Shown: one piece after another, positions 23,327 through 37,020 of the stretch
Position numbering within the stretch: position 1 is the first letter of the stretch
Layout: each line of letters begins with the position of its first letter
NCBI GenBank assembly: GCA_963924555.1
Contig: OZ004595.1
Coordinates: 5,512,599-5,576,598 of the forward strand
Reading direction: 5' to 3'
DNA: 64,000 nt
DNA from: Crambe crambe
Taxonomy: Eukaryota > Porifera > Demospongiae > Poecilosclerida > Crambeidae
The notes under the pieces: generated by a model
What the model was told of the DNA's origin: nothing
What the model saw: only the letters and a program-made list of their open reading frames with translations
Databases searched by the model: none
Translations under genes and position numbers: made by a program

Positions 23327-26300
23327 TAGGAGATGTTGACCAGTAGCTACTGTGTAGTGTGTTGTTCAATTTGTAACTTCATTTGTGATTCCTGCATGTT
23401 GAGTATTTTGTATCAACCTCATTCCTTCCTCTTCTTAACCCCTTAACTACCTCTAATATAGTTCCTCTCATATCATGTGTACTTCCTCTATAATGTTTCC
23501 TTATCTTCCCCACCTCCAATATAGTTTCTTAATTCATGTATACTTCCTGTGGAGTATGTTTATGTATTGTGGTAGATTATCCACCTCAAAGTTTGTGTTT
23601 ATCATCATCCCCACTTCCATTTAATTAAGTTTTTGCTCTCTTTTTTATATCATCTTGCCATCTCTCTTTCTTAATCTCTTACCTCAGACTCTTCTTCATC
23701 TTAGTGTCTTTTCACTCACTTTACCTTAATACTGTCAGTATGATAATATTTCTTGTCATCTGCCAAGCAAATCCTTTAAAATTAGTACATTAATCTCTTT
23801 CCTATTCTTTCCTAACATGTATGTTCTCTTATATCATCCTCCATTCCTCTCTCTGTAAATTACCATCTCCTTATTCAGTTGTACTTTACAATTAAACAGT
23901 TGACATTTAACCAGCTATCTCCAGTTCAGTAATCTCCTTGACACTTGACCTAACCAAAGTAAGTCATGGTGTATTTTCTGATGTACTGTAGACTCATTAC
24001 GTATGTGCATTATTTTTTCAGGTGCAAGATTTTATAAGTCATGTGATTGACAGACTGTTCAACATTGTTCAACATTGTTCAACATTGTTTATCATCAGTG
24101 GTTATCACTTTACCACAGAAAACACCAAAACTATTCTTTGAATGCCTTATGGGTAGTAGTGAATGTAACTATTCTAGTGGTGAGTTAAATGACCATTGAG
24201 GCTCATGTGATGAACTAATCACCTTCTGTTTGTTTCCCATGTCTAGTCTTGCTGGTCTAAAGATGAACCCTCCAACATCATCTATGATTTTCCACAAGCT
24301 GTCACATTGACCACTATCAGGAAAACCTCAAGATAATTGTAACTTGTGAACATCCAGCATCTCTGAACTATGTATTGGTACAGTATTTGAAATCAGTGGT
24401 TGATTTATCCAACTACAGTGTTCAGCTATAAGCATCTGCTACATCAATTTGTCTCCTTCAAACATATCCAACTTAAGCATGGTAAGGAAATTAAGGATAC
24501 AGTGTGATGCATCCTAATTCTCAGGTCTTCACATTAACATTCAGATCACTGAGCATGGAATTAATGGCTCAGCTACATTAAATTCAATAATCAGAAGATC
24601 TTTAAGAAATATTAACCCTTAAGAAACTTCTATCCAAGCACTACCATGTTATTTGGCTACTAATTCGATTACTTCAACTTACAATCAACTGCAGTTGATA
24701 ATTATTTCCAGCTCAGACTACGTATGTAATAACTCTCCTATTAGAGACTATGCATGGTAAGGTTAATCTCAATAATGATGTATGATATGCGATTGTGTAT
24801 TGTACAATTCTCAGGTCTTCATATCAACATTGAAACAACTCATGCAACTACTGACATTGACTAGAGGATACTCAAAACCCTCAAAAGATTCTACTAGTTA
24901 ATTAGATCATGTGTCATGATAATTGATTTATCCAGCTGTAGTTGCTTCAGCCATCCAATCACAAGTCAGATGGATAGTCAAATTGTCTCCTTCCACTTCA
25001 TCAGAGGATATGCATGGTAAGGAAATGTTACCAAATAAATGATATGATTATGTGTATTGTAATTCTCAGGTCTTCATATCAACATTCTAATCATCGAGGT
25101 CAATAAAAAACTCAATCAGTTACTGACATTAATCAGAGGGGGAAAAACCCTCAGAAGAAACCTTTAGTTAAACAGTTATGATGAATCCAGCTAAATTCGA
25201 TTGCTTCAGCCATCCAGCTGCTGATACTCAACCAGCAACAGTTAATTTTATTATGAATACTTCAACGGCTGCAGTTGGTTAATGCTTCAATCAACTGACC
25301 AACCAGTTACTCCAACCAACCAGCTGCTTCAATCAACTGCAGGGCTACAGTTAATCTTCTAATGAATGCTTCAACCAACCAGTTACAGTTAACCTATCAA
25401 ACATTTGCTCTGTGTTTTAATCCAGCTGACAGCTTCACGTGACTATGAATTGATGGTAAGGGAGTGATATTACTTAAAATGTGTGCATGATCCATAATTG
25501 TTATTCACAGACACTGAACAGGTGTTTCATCTGTTGCTGTTAACATTCTCATTGGAAGGACGACACTGATAACAGTGATGATGGCTGCTACCGGACATAA
25601 CCTTCCTAAAAGCAAGAAAGAAGGAGCATCCAAGTACCCCTACTTTGCCTCCATTTTTACCATCAGTGTAGCTATGTATGTTACTAGATACTTTTCAGGG
25701 TTTGTTCATAATTTATGATTAATTTTATTAGCAGGTGGCTACAAGAGCCTAAAAGCCCTGAAAGTGGCTGTGTTCCAAACTGATGATATCTTGTAAAGAT
25801 TTTCAATCGGTAACGATGAAGTCTTTTTTTTAAAGTGACATTTGAACCTCTCACTATTGTTTTACAGGTGCTCAAATGGTTTGTGAAGCACCTACCCTCT
25901 CCATGTCAAAGTTTAAGAGTATACACAAAGAAACTTCACCCTTTACCTACCTTGCACTATCATGCAGTTATGTATCATGAAAATAACTATATTTTTGTTG
26001 TTGTTGCTTATTTTGTCCAGACTTATCACATCATTCTCCTTTAATTACCAAACAATTTCAATTAATGTTTCGATTGACCAGTTTTATGTATCAAATTACA
26101 GTTATCCAGTCACAGTTCATATTGCTTGTTTATTCTTGTTGGTCTAAAGATAAACCCTCAAAAATTATTTCTGATTTCCAACTGTCACTGACAACTAAGA
26201 AGTGGATCGCTGAACTATATATTGGTACAGTGTTAGAAATAAGCAAAGTTAACCACAGTTAATAATTATCATTTCCAAGCATCAACAACAGTCAACTTAC

Positions 26301-27834
26301 CACCTTTAAGAATATCCAACTTCATCAGAGGCTATGCATGGTAAGGAAATAAGGATTTAATTCTCAGGTCTTCACATCAAAAATGTTCTCATTCAGTATA
26401 GAATTTGATGAACAGTTCAGCTACGTATGTACTTAATACTGATCACAAAAACCCTCAAAAACACAACCATAATTATGTCATTCATCATGATCCAGCTGTT
26501 CTCTTAGGGAGGCATGGCAACTGGCAAGAAACAATGTTGAAACATAACATGACTGGATTTTTTTCAGCTACAGATAATAGTCAAATTGTCTCCTTTATTT
26601 TTATTAGAGGCATATGCATGTAACCAAATCAGTGAAAATGTATAACATAATTATCATGAACAATACGTAATTCACTTTAACATTCAACAAAAGGACACTG
26701 ATTCTGTTCAAAAAAACAACAACAAAAAACAAACTTGGCCAAGCACAACTACTCTTGATCTTCTAATAAATGCTCCCATCAACCAGCTACTGTTAATATT
26801 CTAATTAGCACTCCAATCAACTGGCTACAGTTCTAATTAATGTTTCTATCTACCAGCTGCAGTTTATCTTCTAATTAGTGACAGCTATATTTCTAATGAA
26901 TGCTCCAACCATCCAGCTGCATTCAAAATGCCAGCTTTTCATCCAGCGTTACTATAGACACTACTAATAAGGGAAGTTAATATCAATAATGTGTGATTCT
27001 TATACAACAGGTATAGCTAGTATTCATACCAAATAATCCTTATCAGTTGACACAGTATTTCTTTTGTTGCTCAAAAATAGAGCATCACTCAATTCTTCAC
27101 AGGTGTTCATATCATGACAGCAACCTATTAGTATAGCTAGAGTGCTCACCCAGTCACTTCAGAACATAGTAACATTTTGTTTTGATGATCTCAAAACTCT
27201 ATACATTTTTTTGGTTTGTTTATCAGTTGTTTCTTGTGCAAAATTAATGAGTAATTGCAAAAAGGAAGTGAACTAAAACCACATTGGAATATTCAGGAAG
27301 GGGGACCAGCTCATTAAACAGTCTTAAGACCCAACAGCTGCCTGGCTTGCATGCTTATGGGACGAGCAAAGCAAACCCCACAGTAGTGATGATGACCTTT
27401 CACCCTCATATGCAAACGTATAAATATGTACATATTTATATCGTACGCATGTCCTGACATCATAGTTTATTTCCATGATGACTGACCTTGGGTAAACTGA
27501 GCATGGATGCTTGCCCCACAATGCTTTGCATTTCCCTAGTAGTACGTACATGACAGCATCGTGATGTCTCACTCCTAATTGGGGCAACATAATGCATGCA
27601 CAAATCTTTATAATATTACATTAATGATTTTTCTCGATCTCTGCTGCACTGTTAACATTACATCACATTACATTGTGCATATGCAATTGATCATTATTAT
27701 ATCTTGCAAATTATAAGTACTTTCATCTCATACAACAGCCTATTCTTTAATTATTAACCTCTCCCAATTAATTCTCATTCTCGCCTTGCTAAAGGAACAT
27801 GCATCACACCACAATGCATTGCATTCCTCTAGTA
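23327..27834 (+). other. Long noncoding tail of gene C
   Basis: No intact gene is seen. It contains the tail family in order: pyrimidine-rich segment, GTAAGT/TTTTTTCAG pair near 23959-24022 (donor context mutated to AAAGTAAGT), three copies of TTCAACATTG (about 24058-24087), GTAAGG/CTCAG pairs near 24480, 24757 and 25018, and minisatellite words at about 25240-25390 and 26757-26900. The DDVKWLL patch is shortened near 25570. From about 25700 onward the sequence is nearly the same as 34430-36550. Open frames of 60-90 codons here are not conserved between copies. Confidence 0.5.
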
Positions 27835-28281
27835 AAACTGGTAATGCAATTACCATAGCTACAACCACAAGATCATGATCACATGACTGACACATGCTGC
27901 TGATATCTTAACATTTTTGTGGTAATTTACAGGACACAAGGACCAAGACCTACTGATCCAGGATTCTAAAAAAAAGTGAGTTTCTACTAAACTGTAGTAG
28001 CTATATATATTCATTGATTTATCATAGGCATAGCAACCAAGGGGGCTCAAAGACAAGTGTAAAGCTACCTAGTTTACTGTAAGAGAAATTATTGTTGCCC
28101 CCCCCCCCCCCCCCCCTAATCAAATCATCTCATCTTCTTACACCTATGTTATCTCTCTATGGTGAGATGATGAGAGCTGTGTGCATGGTAGCTATATGAC
28201 ATGTCAGCTTTCAGACACACTCTGTCATTAGCTCCTAGCTATAGTACTCTAATGTATGTCTATGTCTTCATGCAGATAATA
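27835..28281 (+). promoter_or_regulatory. Type-2 upstream region of gene D
   Basis: This is shared with 15075-15353 and 36550-36984. It contains a likely donor AAAAA|GTGAGT at 27976 and an acceptor TTCATGCAG ending at 28275 (300-nt 5'UTR intron), plus a run of 19 C (28098-28116) inside that intron. ATG at 28201 is in frame with gene D but lies within the inferred intron, so 28282 is preferred. Confidence 0.45.
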
Positions 28282-31200
28282 ATGGCTACATCCACCTCAG
28301 TCACTGATGTCACCCCCCTCCATAATGCTGTCAAGTCAGGTGATTTGACTGAAGTCAGAAGGTTACTGTATAGTGGCAAGTATAATGTAGACTGTACTGA
28401 TTCCAATAGGCAGACTCCACTGCATTACGCTTCTGCTGCAGGTCATTCAGATATAGTTATGGTGTTGATAGCTGAGTTCAATGCTTGTATGGTTTCAAAG
28501 GATAAGAATGGTTGCATACCAATAATGACTGCATGTTTATTTGGATGGAAAGGTGTTGCACTCAGAATAGTGACTGAATACGATTGTCCTCTAGACGTAA
28601 AAGATAATAAAAACAGAAGAGTTCTTCATTATGCATGTATTGGAGGTAATGTTAGTCTAGTTCAATCTCTGATATCATTATACAGTGACCACAATGCTGA
28701 AATTTATGCTAGGGATGACGAAAATAACACACCACTTCATGTGGCAGCATTAAGTGGAATGAAGGAGGTTGCATTGTATCTAATTAATAAATTCAGCTGT
28801 GATATTAATATCAGAGATCCCTTAGGCAAAACCCTGTTACACAAAGTGTGTGCAAGTAGTAGTGTCAGTCTAGTTCAATCCCTGATACATGATTACAATG
28901 CTGATATCAATGCTAGGGATGATGACAATAACACACCACTCCATGTTGCAGCATTGCATAGAAGAAAAGAGGTTGCATTGTTTTTAATCAAGGAATTTGG
29001 TTGTGATATTAATATCAGATATCCTTCAGGAAAAACCATGCTACACAGAGTGTGTGAAAGTGGTAGTGTCAGTCTAGTTCAATCCCTGATACGTGATCAT
29101 AATGCTGATATCAATGCCAGGGATGATGAGAATAACACACCACTCCATGTAGCAATATTGCATAAAAGAAAAAAGGTTGCATTGTTTTTAATCAAGGAGT
29201 TTGGTTGTGATATTAATATCAGATGTCCTTCAGGAAAAACCCTGCTACACAGAGCATGTGAAAGTGGTAATATCAGTCTAGTTCAATCTCTGATATATGA
29301 TTACAATGCTAATACCAATACATGGGATAATGGAAATAATACACCACTCCATATAGCAGTATGGCATGAAAGAAGAGAGGTTGCATTATTTTTAATCAAG
29401 GAGTTTGGTTGTGATATCAATATCAGTAATCCTTTAGGCAAAACCCTGCTACACAGAGTGTGTGAAAGTGGTGGTGTCAGTCTAGTTCAATCCCTGTTAC
29501 ATGATTACAATGCTGATACCAATATTAGGGATGATGAGAATAACACACCTCTCCAAGTAGCAGTATTGAATGGAAGAAAAAAGGTTGCATTATGTCTAAT
29601 TGATAAGTTTGGTTGTGATATTAATGTCAGAGGTGATAATGGCTACTCATTGCTACACTCAGCATGTCATAATGGACACTTTAATATCATAGAAACACTT
29701 TGCAAATATATGTCTCCCTTGATTGTTGATGAGGATGGTAACACTCCTCTTCATATCTCTTCAATACATGGCCATAGTGAATGTGTTAAGACTCTGTTAC
29801 AGCATGATGCTCCTATCCTGATAAGAAATGCTTCTGGAAAGACTCCTATTGACCTAGCAACTGGAGATGCAAGATTAGTATTAGACCAATACATGAAACA
29901 AAATCAAGACAAAATCCAGGTCAATTATGGCATCATGCAAAAAAAAGCTAAAAAAAAGTATTCAGGTGCACAACACATGACTAGGGTATTTATCATTGGT
30001 AACCCTGGTGCAGGGAAGAGCACTCTCATAGAGTCCCTTAGAAGAGAGGGTTTCTTTGATTTGCTACGGAAAGTGTCTGAAGCTGTAGTGCCTCCCCACA
30101 CTGCCGGTATAATCCCCAGTATCCATGTCAGTAAACACTATGGGAGAGTCATGTTCTATGACTTTGCTGGAGACCCTGAGTATTACTCCTCACATGCTGC
30201 CATTCTTGAGAATCTTGCTTCCTCAAGAATAGGTGACAACATATTCATTGTTGTAGCTGATTTAAGGACGGATGTGATGACCATAGAGAAATTACTGCAC
30301 TATTGGTTTTCATTCATACAACACCAGAAATTCAGTGAAAAGCCTTTCCTCATTGTAGTTGGTAGCCACTCTGATTCAGTCACTAAAGAAGTAGTAACAA
30401 AATATAGAGAAAGATTTGCACAATTCCACAGGGATATCTCTGAATCACATACACTTGTTCAGTATGTGGAGTATTTTATATTTGACTGTCGCAAGCCTGG
30501 ATCTAAAGAGATAGGTAGACTCCAGAAGAAAATCACAAGCATGATCAGCAAATCTGAGCACTACAAACTAACAATTGAAGCAACCATACTTTTAGGGTTG
30601 CTGGAAAAGGATTTTAACAATGTTGTTGTTTGTTCCGTAGAGACCATAGTGTCCCACATAGAGGACACTGGGGTACAGTTACCAAACAAGACTGAAACGC
30701 TCTTACCATATCTGCATGAACTCCATGAGGTGGGCATTTTATTATTAGTGGGAAAGGGAACAAAGAATAACTTCCTGATAGTATTGAGCATCTCCAAACT
30801 TACTAATAAAGTTCATAAAGCATTGTTTTCTTCGGATGCACTTAAAGAATTGAGCAAACTTAGGAATAGTTATCCATTAGATGTTGGAATAATTCCTGAA
30901 AATCTTCTACTAAAGATCTTGCCTGAATATTGTACAAAGGAATGCCTCATCCAACTTCAGTACTGCCAGGAAATCAGCCATGATAATGTAGGAGTCTTCT
31001 CTTCCATATCACAGTCCTCTTCATCTGCTTCCAGATCTCTTCTCTTCTTTCCTGCTCTCATTTTAGGAGACAAGAGTGATGCATCATGGAGAACTCCTCC
31101 TGATAATAGTTACAGCATTGGTTGGTTTGCTTCATGCACTGATCCTAATGGCTACTTCCCCCCACGTTTCCTTCATGTCCTTCTCCTTAGAATGGTTTTC

Positions 31201-32242
31201 AGGTTTGCCCTTTCTGATCCCCAACAACACCAAGCCCTTGTCCACACTACTGATCACATGGAGTATGAAAGGTTTTGCACCATGTGGAAGACTGGGGTAC
31301 ATTGGCGGATGGTGAAGGGGGTGGAGTGTATGGTTGAATTGGTTGATGCCAGTAAGGGAGTTGTTGTCATCACTAAGAGTGTTAAGGATAGAACAGAGAT
31401 TTGCATCAGTGTCTTTAATGATATAATCTGTTGTGTGATGGAGGCAAAGGCAGAGTTCTGCCACTCTGTCAGACCTAAATTCTATCTCTTAGATTCCACT
31501 GACCAGCCTGATTACCTTGAAAAAGACAACTTGTTTCCAATGAGTGAGGTAGAGAAGACACTGGTGTCTCCAAACGGGAGGGAGACTGTTCTGAGTATCA
31601 CAAGTGAAAGGTTCATGGAGCGTTCAAAGCTGACATGCATGCGTAAACTCACTCATTGGGACAACTTGTTTCCTATTGATTTTGGTTCAGTCCTCCATTA
31701 CCTTAAAGACATAGTTAATCCTCTATTTGACCTTGGTCTCCTCCTCAAAATCCCCCATGGTGTCCTTGAGGCAATAGAAAAGGACCATCCTAGTGATACA
31801 AACAGGAGGAGAAGGGAAGTGGTGAGGGCATGGATGAGCTCCTCCCTGGACCCTCCATGCTGGTGGTACCTCATGGAAGCACTGAAGGAGATAGACCATG
31901 GAGCCACTGGAAAAGAGATTGAGAAAGAGCACAGTGAGTTTTAGCTAAAATAGAAACAGGGCATCTATAGTTCGCTTACTAGATTAGGGAGTTTAGTGAT
32001 CACATTAATCCTTTTCCTACTTTGCAGTTGTTCATATTGAGCTCCAGAAGAAGTTACTTAACCCTAACAGACGTGATTCCACACCAGATGACGACTTCCT
32101 GGAGTTGTTTGCTGAAGTGGTTGGGCCCAAATGGCCATCCCTGGCCTCCCTCCTCTCCCTGACCAGTGAAGAGATTGACGAGGTGAAGACAGAGGGGGAG
32201 GGGCAGTCCCAGATATATGCCATAGAGATTGTTTATACCTGA
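28282..32242 (+). CDS. Gene D: ANK-Roc-COR-DD1 Roco-family protein with interrupted second death domain, about 1288 aa
   Basis: Exon 1 is 28282-31933. Exon 2 begins at 32028 after TTTGCAG and reads in frame to a TGA at 32240-32242. The start MATSTSVTDVTPLHNAVKSG matches the paralogues. There are about 16 ankyrin repeats (8-553). Roc motifs are GNPGAGKST at 573-581, DFAG at 627-630 and GSHSD at 694-698. The COR-like region is the subtype of C and G, but the C-terminal part and DD1 (about 1130-1215, GSVLHYLKDIVNPLFDLGL) match gene A, so this gene is a mosaic. DD2 is cut after EGEGQSQ by a 101-bp insertion carrying the stop. The remaining DD2 sequence resumes at 32312. The splice acceptor base change turns the junction Ser of the paralogues into Ile. 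The protein may work with DD1 only, or the gene may be decaying. Confidence 0.75.
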
Positions 32243-32311
32243 CCAACCACACAACATACCACTGACAATCTACAGTATTTATGACAGTCATCCACATTTT
32301 TCTCTAGTCCC
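32211..32311 (+). other. 101-bp insertion in the DD2 exon of gene D with 6-bp direct repeat
   Basis: All other copies read GGCAGTCCCAACAAG here. In gene D, AGTCCC at 32205-32210 is followed by 95 foreign bases and then a second AGTCCC at 32306-32311, like a target-site duplication. The block brings an in-frame stop. A GT at 32206-32207 and TTTTTCTCTAG ending at 32307 would define a 102-nt GT-AG intron, but its removal would shift the frame by one base. Confidence 0.8.
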
Positions 32312-35300
32312 AACAAGTCCAAGCCCTCTTCATGTTAAAGAAGTGGACCTCCAAGGAAGGGGCCTCTTATGATCAGTTGTCCCAGAAACTCAGAAAAATC
32401 TCACTGTTTCAGTATGTCTAATAGGAGATGTTGACCAGTAGCTACTGTGTAGTGTGTTGTTCATTTTGTAACTTCATTTGCGATTCCTGCAAGTTGAGTA
32501 TTTGTATCAACCTCATTCCTTCCTCTTCTTAACCCCCTAACTACGTCTAATATAGTTTCCTCTCAGATAATGTGCACTTCCTCTATAATGTTTCCTTATC
32601 CCTATATAGTTTCTTAATTCGTGTATACTTCATGTGGTTATGTTTATGTATTGTGGTAGATTATCCACTTCAAAGTTTGTGTTTATCATCATTCCAAAAG
32701 TCCAATTATTTATGTTCTTGCTCTCATTTTTAATGTTTTCTGCATCCATCTTTCTTAATTTCCTACCTACGTAAGACTCTTCTTCATCTTAGTGTTTTTC
32801 ATTCAGATCATCATGTGTGCTTCCTCTATCTTTCCCACCTCCAATATACTTCCTGTGCAGTATGTTATGTTTATGTATTGTGGTAGATCATCCACCTCAA
32901 AGTTTGTGTTTATCATCATTCCCACTTCAGCTCTTGCTCTCTTGTTTTTCTGCCATGCATCTTTCTTAATCTTACCTCAGACTCTTCTTCATCTTAGTGT
33001 CTCTTCACACTTTTACTTTACTATGATAATATTTCTTGTCATCTGCCAAGCAAATCAGCTTTTTCCTAACATAATTATATGTACTCTTATATCATCCTCC
33101 CTTCCTCTCTCTGTAAATTATCATCTCCTTATTCAGTTGTACTTTACAATTAAACAGTTGACATTTAACCAGCTATCTCCAGTTCAGTAATCTCCTTAAC
33201 ACTTGACCTAACCAAGGTAAGTCATGGTGTATTGTGTTATGTACTGTAGACTCATTATGTGCATTATTTTTTCAGGTGCAAGATTTTAAGTCATGTGATT
33301 GACAGACTGTTCAACATTGTTCAACATTGTTCAACATTGTTTATCATCAGTGGTATCACTTTACCACAGAAAACACCAAAACTATTCTTTGAATGCTTTA
33401 TATGGGTAGTAGTGAATGTAGCTATTCTAGTGGTGAGTTAGCTAAATGACCATTGAGGCTCATGTGATCAACTAATCACCTTCTGGTTCACGATAATTGA
33501 TTTGTCCAGCTGCAGTTACTTCAGCCATCCAATCACAGACTGAATACACTATAGTTTATCTTGGCCGTGGAGATGACAGAATAGTAGGAGAGGTGAGGTG
33601 ATAGAATTCAAAAAAGAGAGAGGCTCTCATGATTCCTTCCTGCATGATTCCTGCATACAGCCTACTGGGGAGGTCATGGATAGAGGTATATCCAAGGTGC
33701 TCAATTCTGCCGAAGTGGTGCTCTCTGTGTCAGATTTTTCCTTCCAGCTACAGTGGATAGTCAAATTGCCTCCTTCCACTTCATCAGAGGATATGGATGG
33801 TAAGGAAATGTTACCAAATAAATGATATAATTATGTGTATTGTAATTCTCAGGTCTTCATATCAATATTCTAATCATTGAGGTCAATACAATCAGCTACT
33901 GACATTAATCAGAGGGGGAAAACCCTCAGAAGAAACCTTTAGTTAAACATGATGTTATGATGAATCCAGCTAAATTTGATTGCTTCTGCCATCCAGCAGC
34001 TGATACTCAACAAGCAACAGTTAATTTTATAATAAATACTTCAACCAACAGTTAATTATTTCCTAATTAATGCTCCAAGCAACTGGCTACCGTTAATCTT
34101 CTAATTAATGCTTCAACCAATCAGCTGCAGTTAATTTCCTATTAAAACTGCTGATTTATCAAGCTACATTTGCTCTGTATTTTAATCCAGTCAATATTTT
34201 GCTTCAGGTGGCTATGAATTGATGGTAAGGGAGTGATATTACTTAAAATGTGTGCATGATCCATTATTATTATTCACAGACACTCATCAGTTGCTATTAA
34301 TATTCTCATTGGAAGGATGACACATTTCTTCTGATAGCATTGATGATGATGTCAAATGGCTGCTATAAGACATAACCTTAAGAAGGACCATCCTACTTTG
34401 CCTCCATTTTTACCATCAGTGTAGCTATGTATGTTACTAGATACTTTTCAGGGTTTGTTCATAATTTATTAGCAGGTGGCTACAAAGCCCTGAAAGTGGC
34501 TGTGTTCCAAACATCAATCGGTAATGATGAAGTCTTTTTTTTAAAGTGACATTTGAACCTCTCACTATTGTTTTACAGGTGCTCAAATGGTTTGATATGA
34601 AGCACCCCAAGTATGTGTCCCTACCTTCTCCATGTCAAAGTTTAAGAGTATACACAAAGGAAAATTAAGAAACTTCACCCTTTACCTACCTTGCACTATC
34701 ATGCAGTTATGTATCATGAAATAACTATATTTTTGTTGTTGTTGCTTATTTGTCCAGACTTATCACATCATTCTCCTTTAATTACCAAACAATTTCAATT
34801 AATGTTTCGATTGACCAGTTTTATGTATCAAATTACAGTTATCCAGTCACAGTTCATATTGCTTGTTTATTTCCCTTTTCCCATGTCTAGTCTTGTTGGT
34901 CTAAAGATAAACCCTCAAAAATTATTTCTGATTTCCAAACTGTCACTGCACAACTAAGAAGTAGATCGCTGAACTATATATTGGTACAGTGTTAGAAATA
35001 GGCAACGTTAACCACAGTTAATAATTATCATTTCAGTCAACTTACCACCTTTAAGAATATCCAACTTCATCAGAGGCTATGCATGGTAAGGAAATAAGGA
35101 TTTAATTCTCAGGTCTTCACATCAAAAATGTTCTCATTCAGTATAGAATTTGATGAACAGTTCAGCTACGTATGTACTTAATAATCGGATATTGATCACA
35201 AAAACCCTCAAAAACACAACCATAATTATGTCATTCATCATGATCCAGCTGTTCTCTTAGGGAGGCATGGCAACTGGCAAGAAACAATGTTGAAACATAA

Positions 35301-36549
35301 CATGACTGGATTTTTTTCAGCTACAGATAATTGTCAAATTGTCTCCTTTAATTTTCATGAACAATAATTCACTTTAACATTCAACAAAAGGACACTGATT
35401 CTGTTCCAAAAAAAAAAAAAAAAAGAAACTTAGCCAAGCACAACTACGTACTCTTGATCTTCTAATAAATGCTCCCATCTACTGTTAATATTCTAATTAA
35501 TACTCCAATCAACTGGCTACAGTTCTAATTAATGTTTCTACCTACCAGCTGCAGTTTATCTTCTAATTAGTGACAGCTATGTTTCTAATGAATGCTCCAA
35601 CCATCCAGCTGCATTCAAAATGCCAGCTTTTCGTCCAGCGTTACTATAGACACTACTAACCTGACAAATAAGGGAACAAGGGAACAATGTGTGATTCTTA
35701 TACAACAGATATAGTATTCATACCAAATAATCCTTATCAGTTGACACAGTATTTCTTTTATTGCTCAAAAATAAAGCATCACTCCATTCTTCACAGGTGT
35801 TCATATCATGACAGCAACCTATTAGTGTAGCTAGAGTGCTCACCCAGTCACTTCAGAACATAGTGAGTAACATTTTGTTCATCGCTATTTTGATGATCTC
35901 AAAACTCTACATTTTTTTGGTTTGTTTATCAGTTGTTTCTTGTGCAAAATTAATGAGTAATTGCAAAAGGGAAGTAAACTAAAACCACATTGGAATATTC
36001 AGGAAGGGGGACCAGCTCATTAAACAGTCTTAAGACCCAACAGCTGCCTGGCTTGCAAGACTAATTTGCTTATGGGACGAGCAAAGCAAACCCCACAGTA
36101 GTGATGATGACCTTTCACCCTCATATGCAAACATATAAATATGTACATATTTATATCGTACATACGTCCTAACATCATAGTTTATTTCCGTGATGACCTT
36201 GGGTAAACTGAACATGCACGCCCGCCCCACAAAGCTTTGCATTCCCTAGTAGTACATGACAGCATCGTGATGTCTCACTCCTAATTGGGGCAACATTACA
36301 CATGCGCAAATCTTTATAACATTACATCACCTAACATTAATGGTTTTTCTCGATCTCTGCTGCACTGGTAACATTACATCACATTACATTGTGCATATGC
36401 AATTGATCATTATTATATCTTGCAAATTATAAATACTTTCATCTCATACAACAGCCTATTCTTTAATTATTAACCTCTCCCAATTAATTCTCACATTCTC
36501 ATATTCTCACCTTGCTAAAGGAACATGCATCATACCACAATGCATTGCA
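32312..36549 (+). other. Remainder of the gene D DD2 exon and a composite noncoding tail
   Basis: 32312-32421 is the orphaned end of the DD2 exon. To about 34400 the tail follows the gene A tail, including a GTAAGT to TTTTTTCAG pair at 33217-33275 and GTAAGG to TTCTCAG near 33800-33852. From about 34430 it follows the sequence upstream of gene D (25700-27830). Minisatellite words lie at about 34020-34140 and 35456-35600, and the TTCAACATTG unit is present three times at about 33308-33338. The conserved DDVKWLL patch has a stop here (GCTATAAGAC, about 34362). No intact gene is seen. Confidence 0.5.
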
Positions 36550-37020
36550 TTCCTCTAGTAAAACTGGTAATGCAATTACCATAGCTACAACCACAAGATC
36601 ATGATCACATGACTGACACATGCTGCTGATATCTTAACATTTTTGTGGTAATTTACAGGACACAAGGACCAAGACCTACTGATCCAGGATTCTAAAAAAA
36701 AGTGAGTTTCTACTAAACTGTAGTAGCTATATATATTCATTGATTTATCATCGGCATAACAACCAGGGGGGCTCAAAGACAAGTGTAAAGCTATAGTTTA
36801 CTGTAAGAGAAATTGTTATTACCTCCCCCCCCCCCCCCCCCCCCCCCCCCCAATCAAAATCATCTTCCTACACCTCTATGATGAGAGCTGCATGCATGGT
36901 GGCTATAATATGACATGTCAGCTTTCAGACACACTCTGTCATTAGCTCCTAGCTATATTAGTCTATGTCTTTATACAGATAATAATGGCTACATCCACCT
37001 CAGTCACTGATGTCAGCTGA
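36550..37020 (+). pseudogene. Type-2 upstream region with orphan first codons of a Roco gene
   Basis: The region copies the upstream sequence of gene D, including a run of 27 C (36825-36851) and the acceptor TTTATACAG. It reaches an ATG at 36985 (MATSTSVTDV) and then breaks after ten codons: at about 37016 it jumps to sequence matching 44680 onward and stops at 37018-37020. It is the left half of a recombination junction, not a gene. Confidence 0.7.

Noticed and set aside
28201..28281. N-terminal extension of gene D from ATG 28201
   Set aside because: The extra 27 codons are not shared by the paralogues and lie in the inferred 5'UTR intron that ends at 28275.
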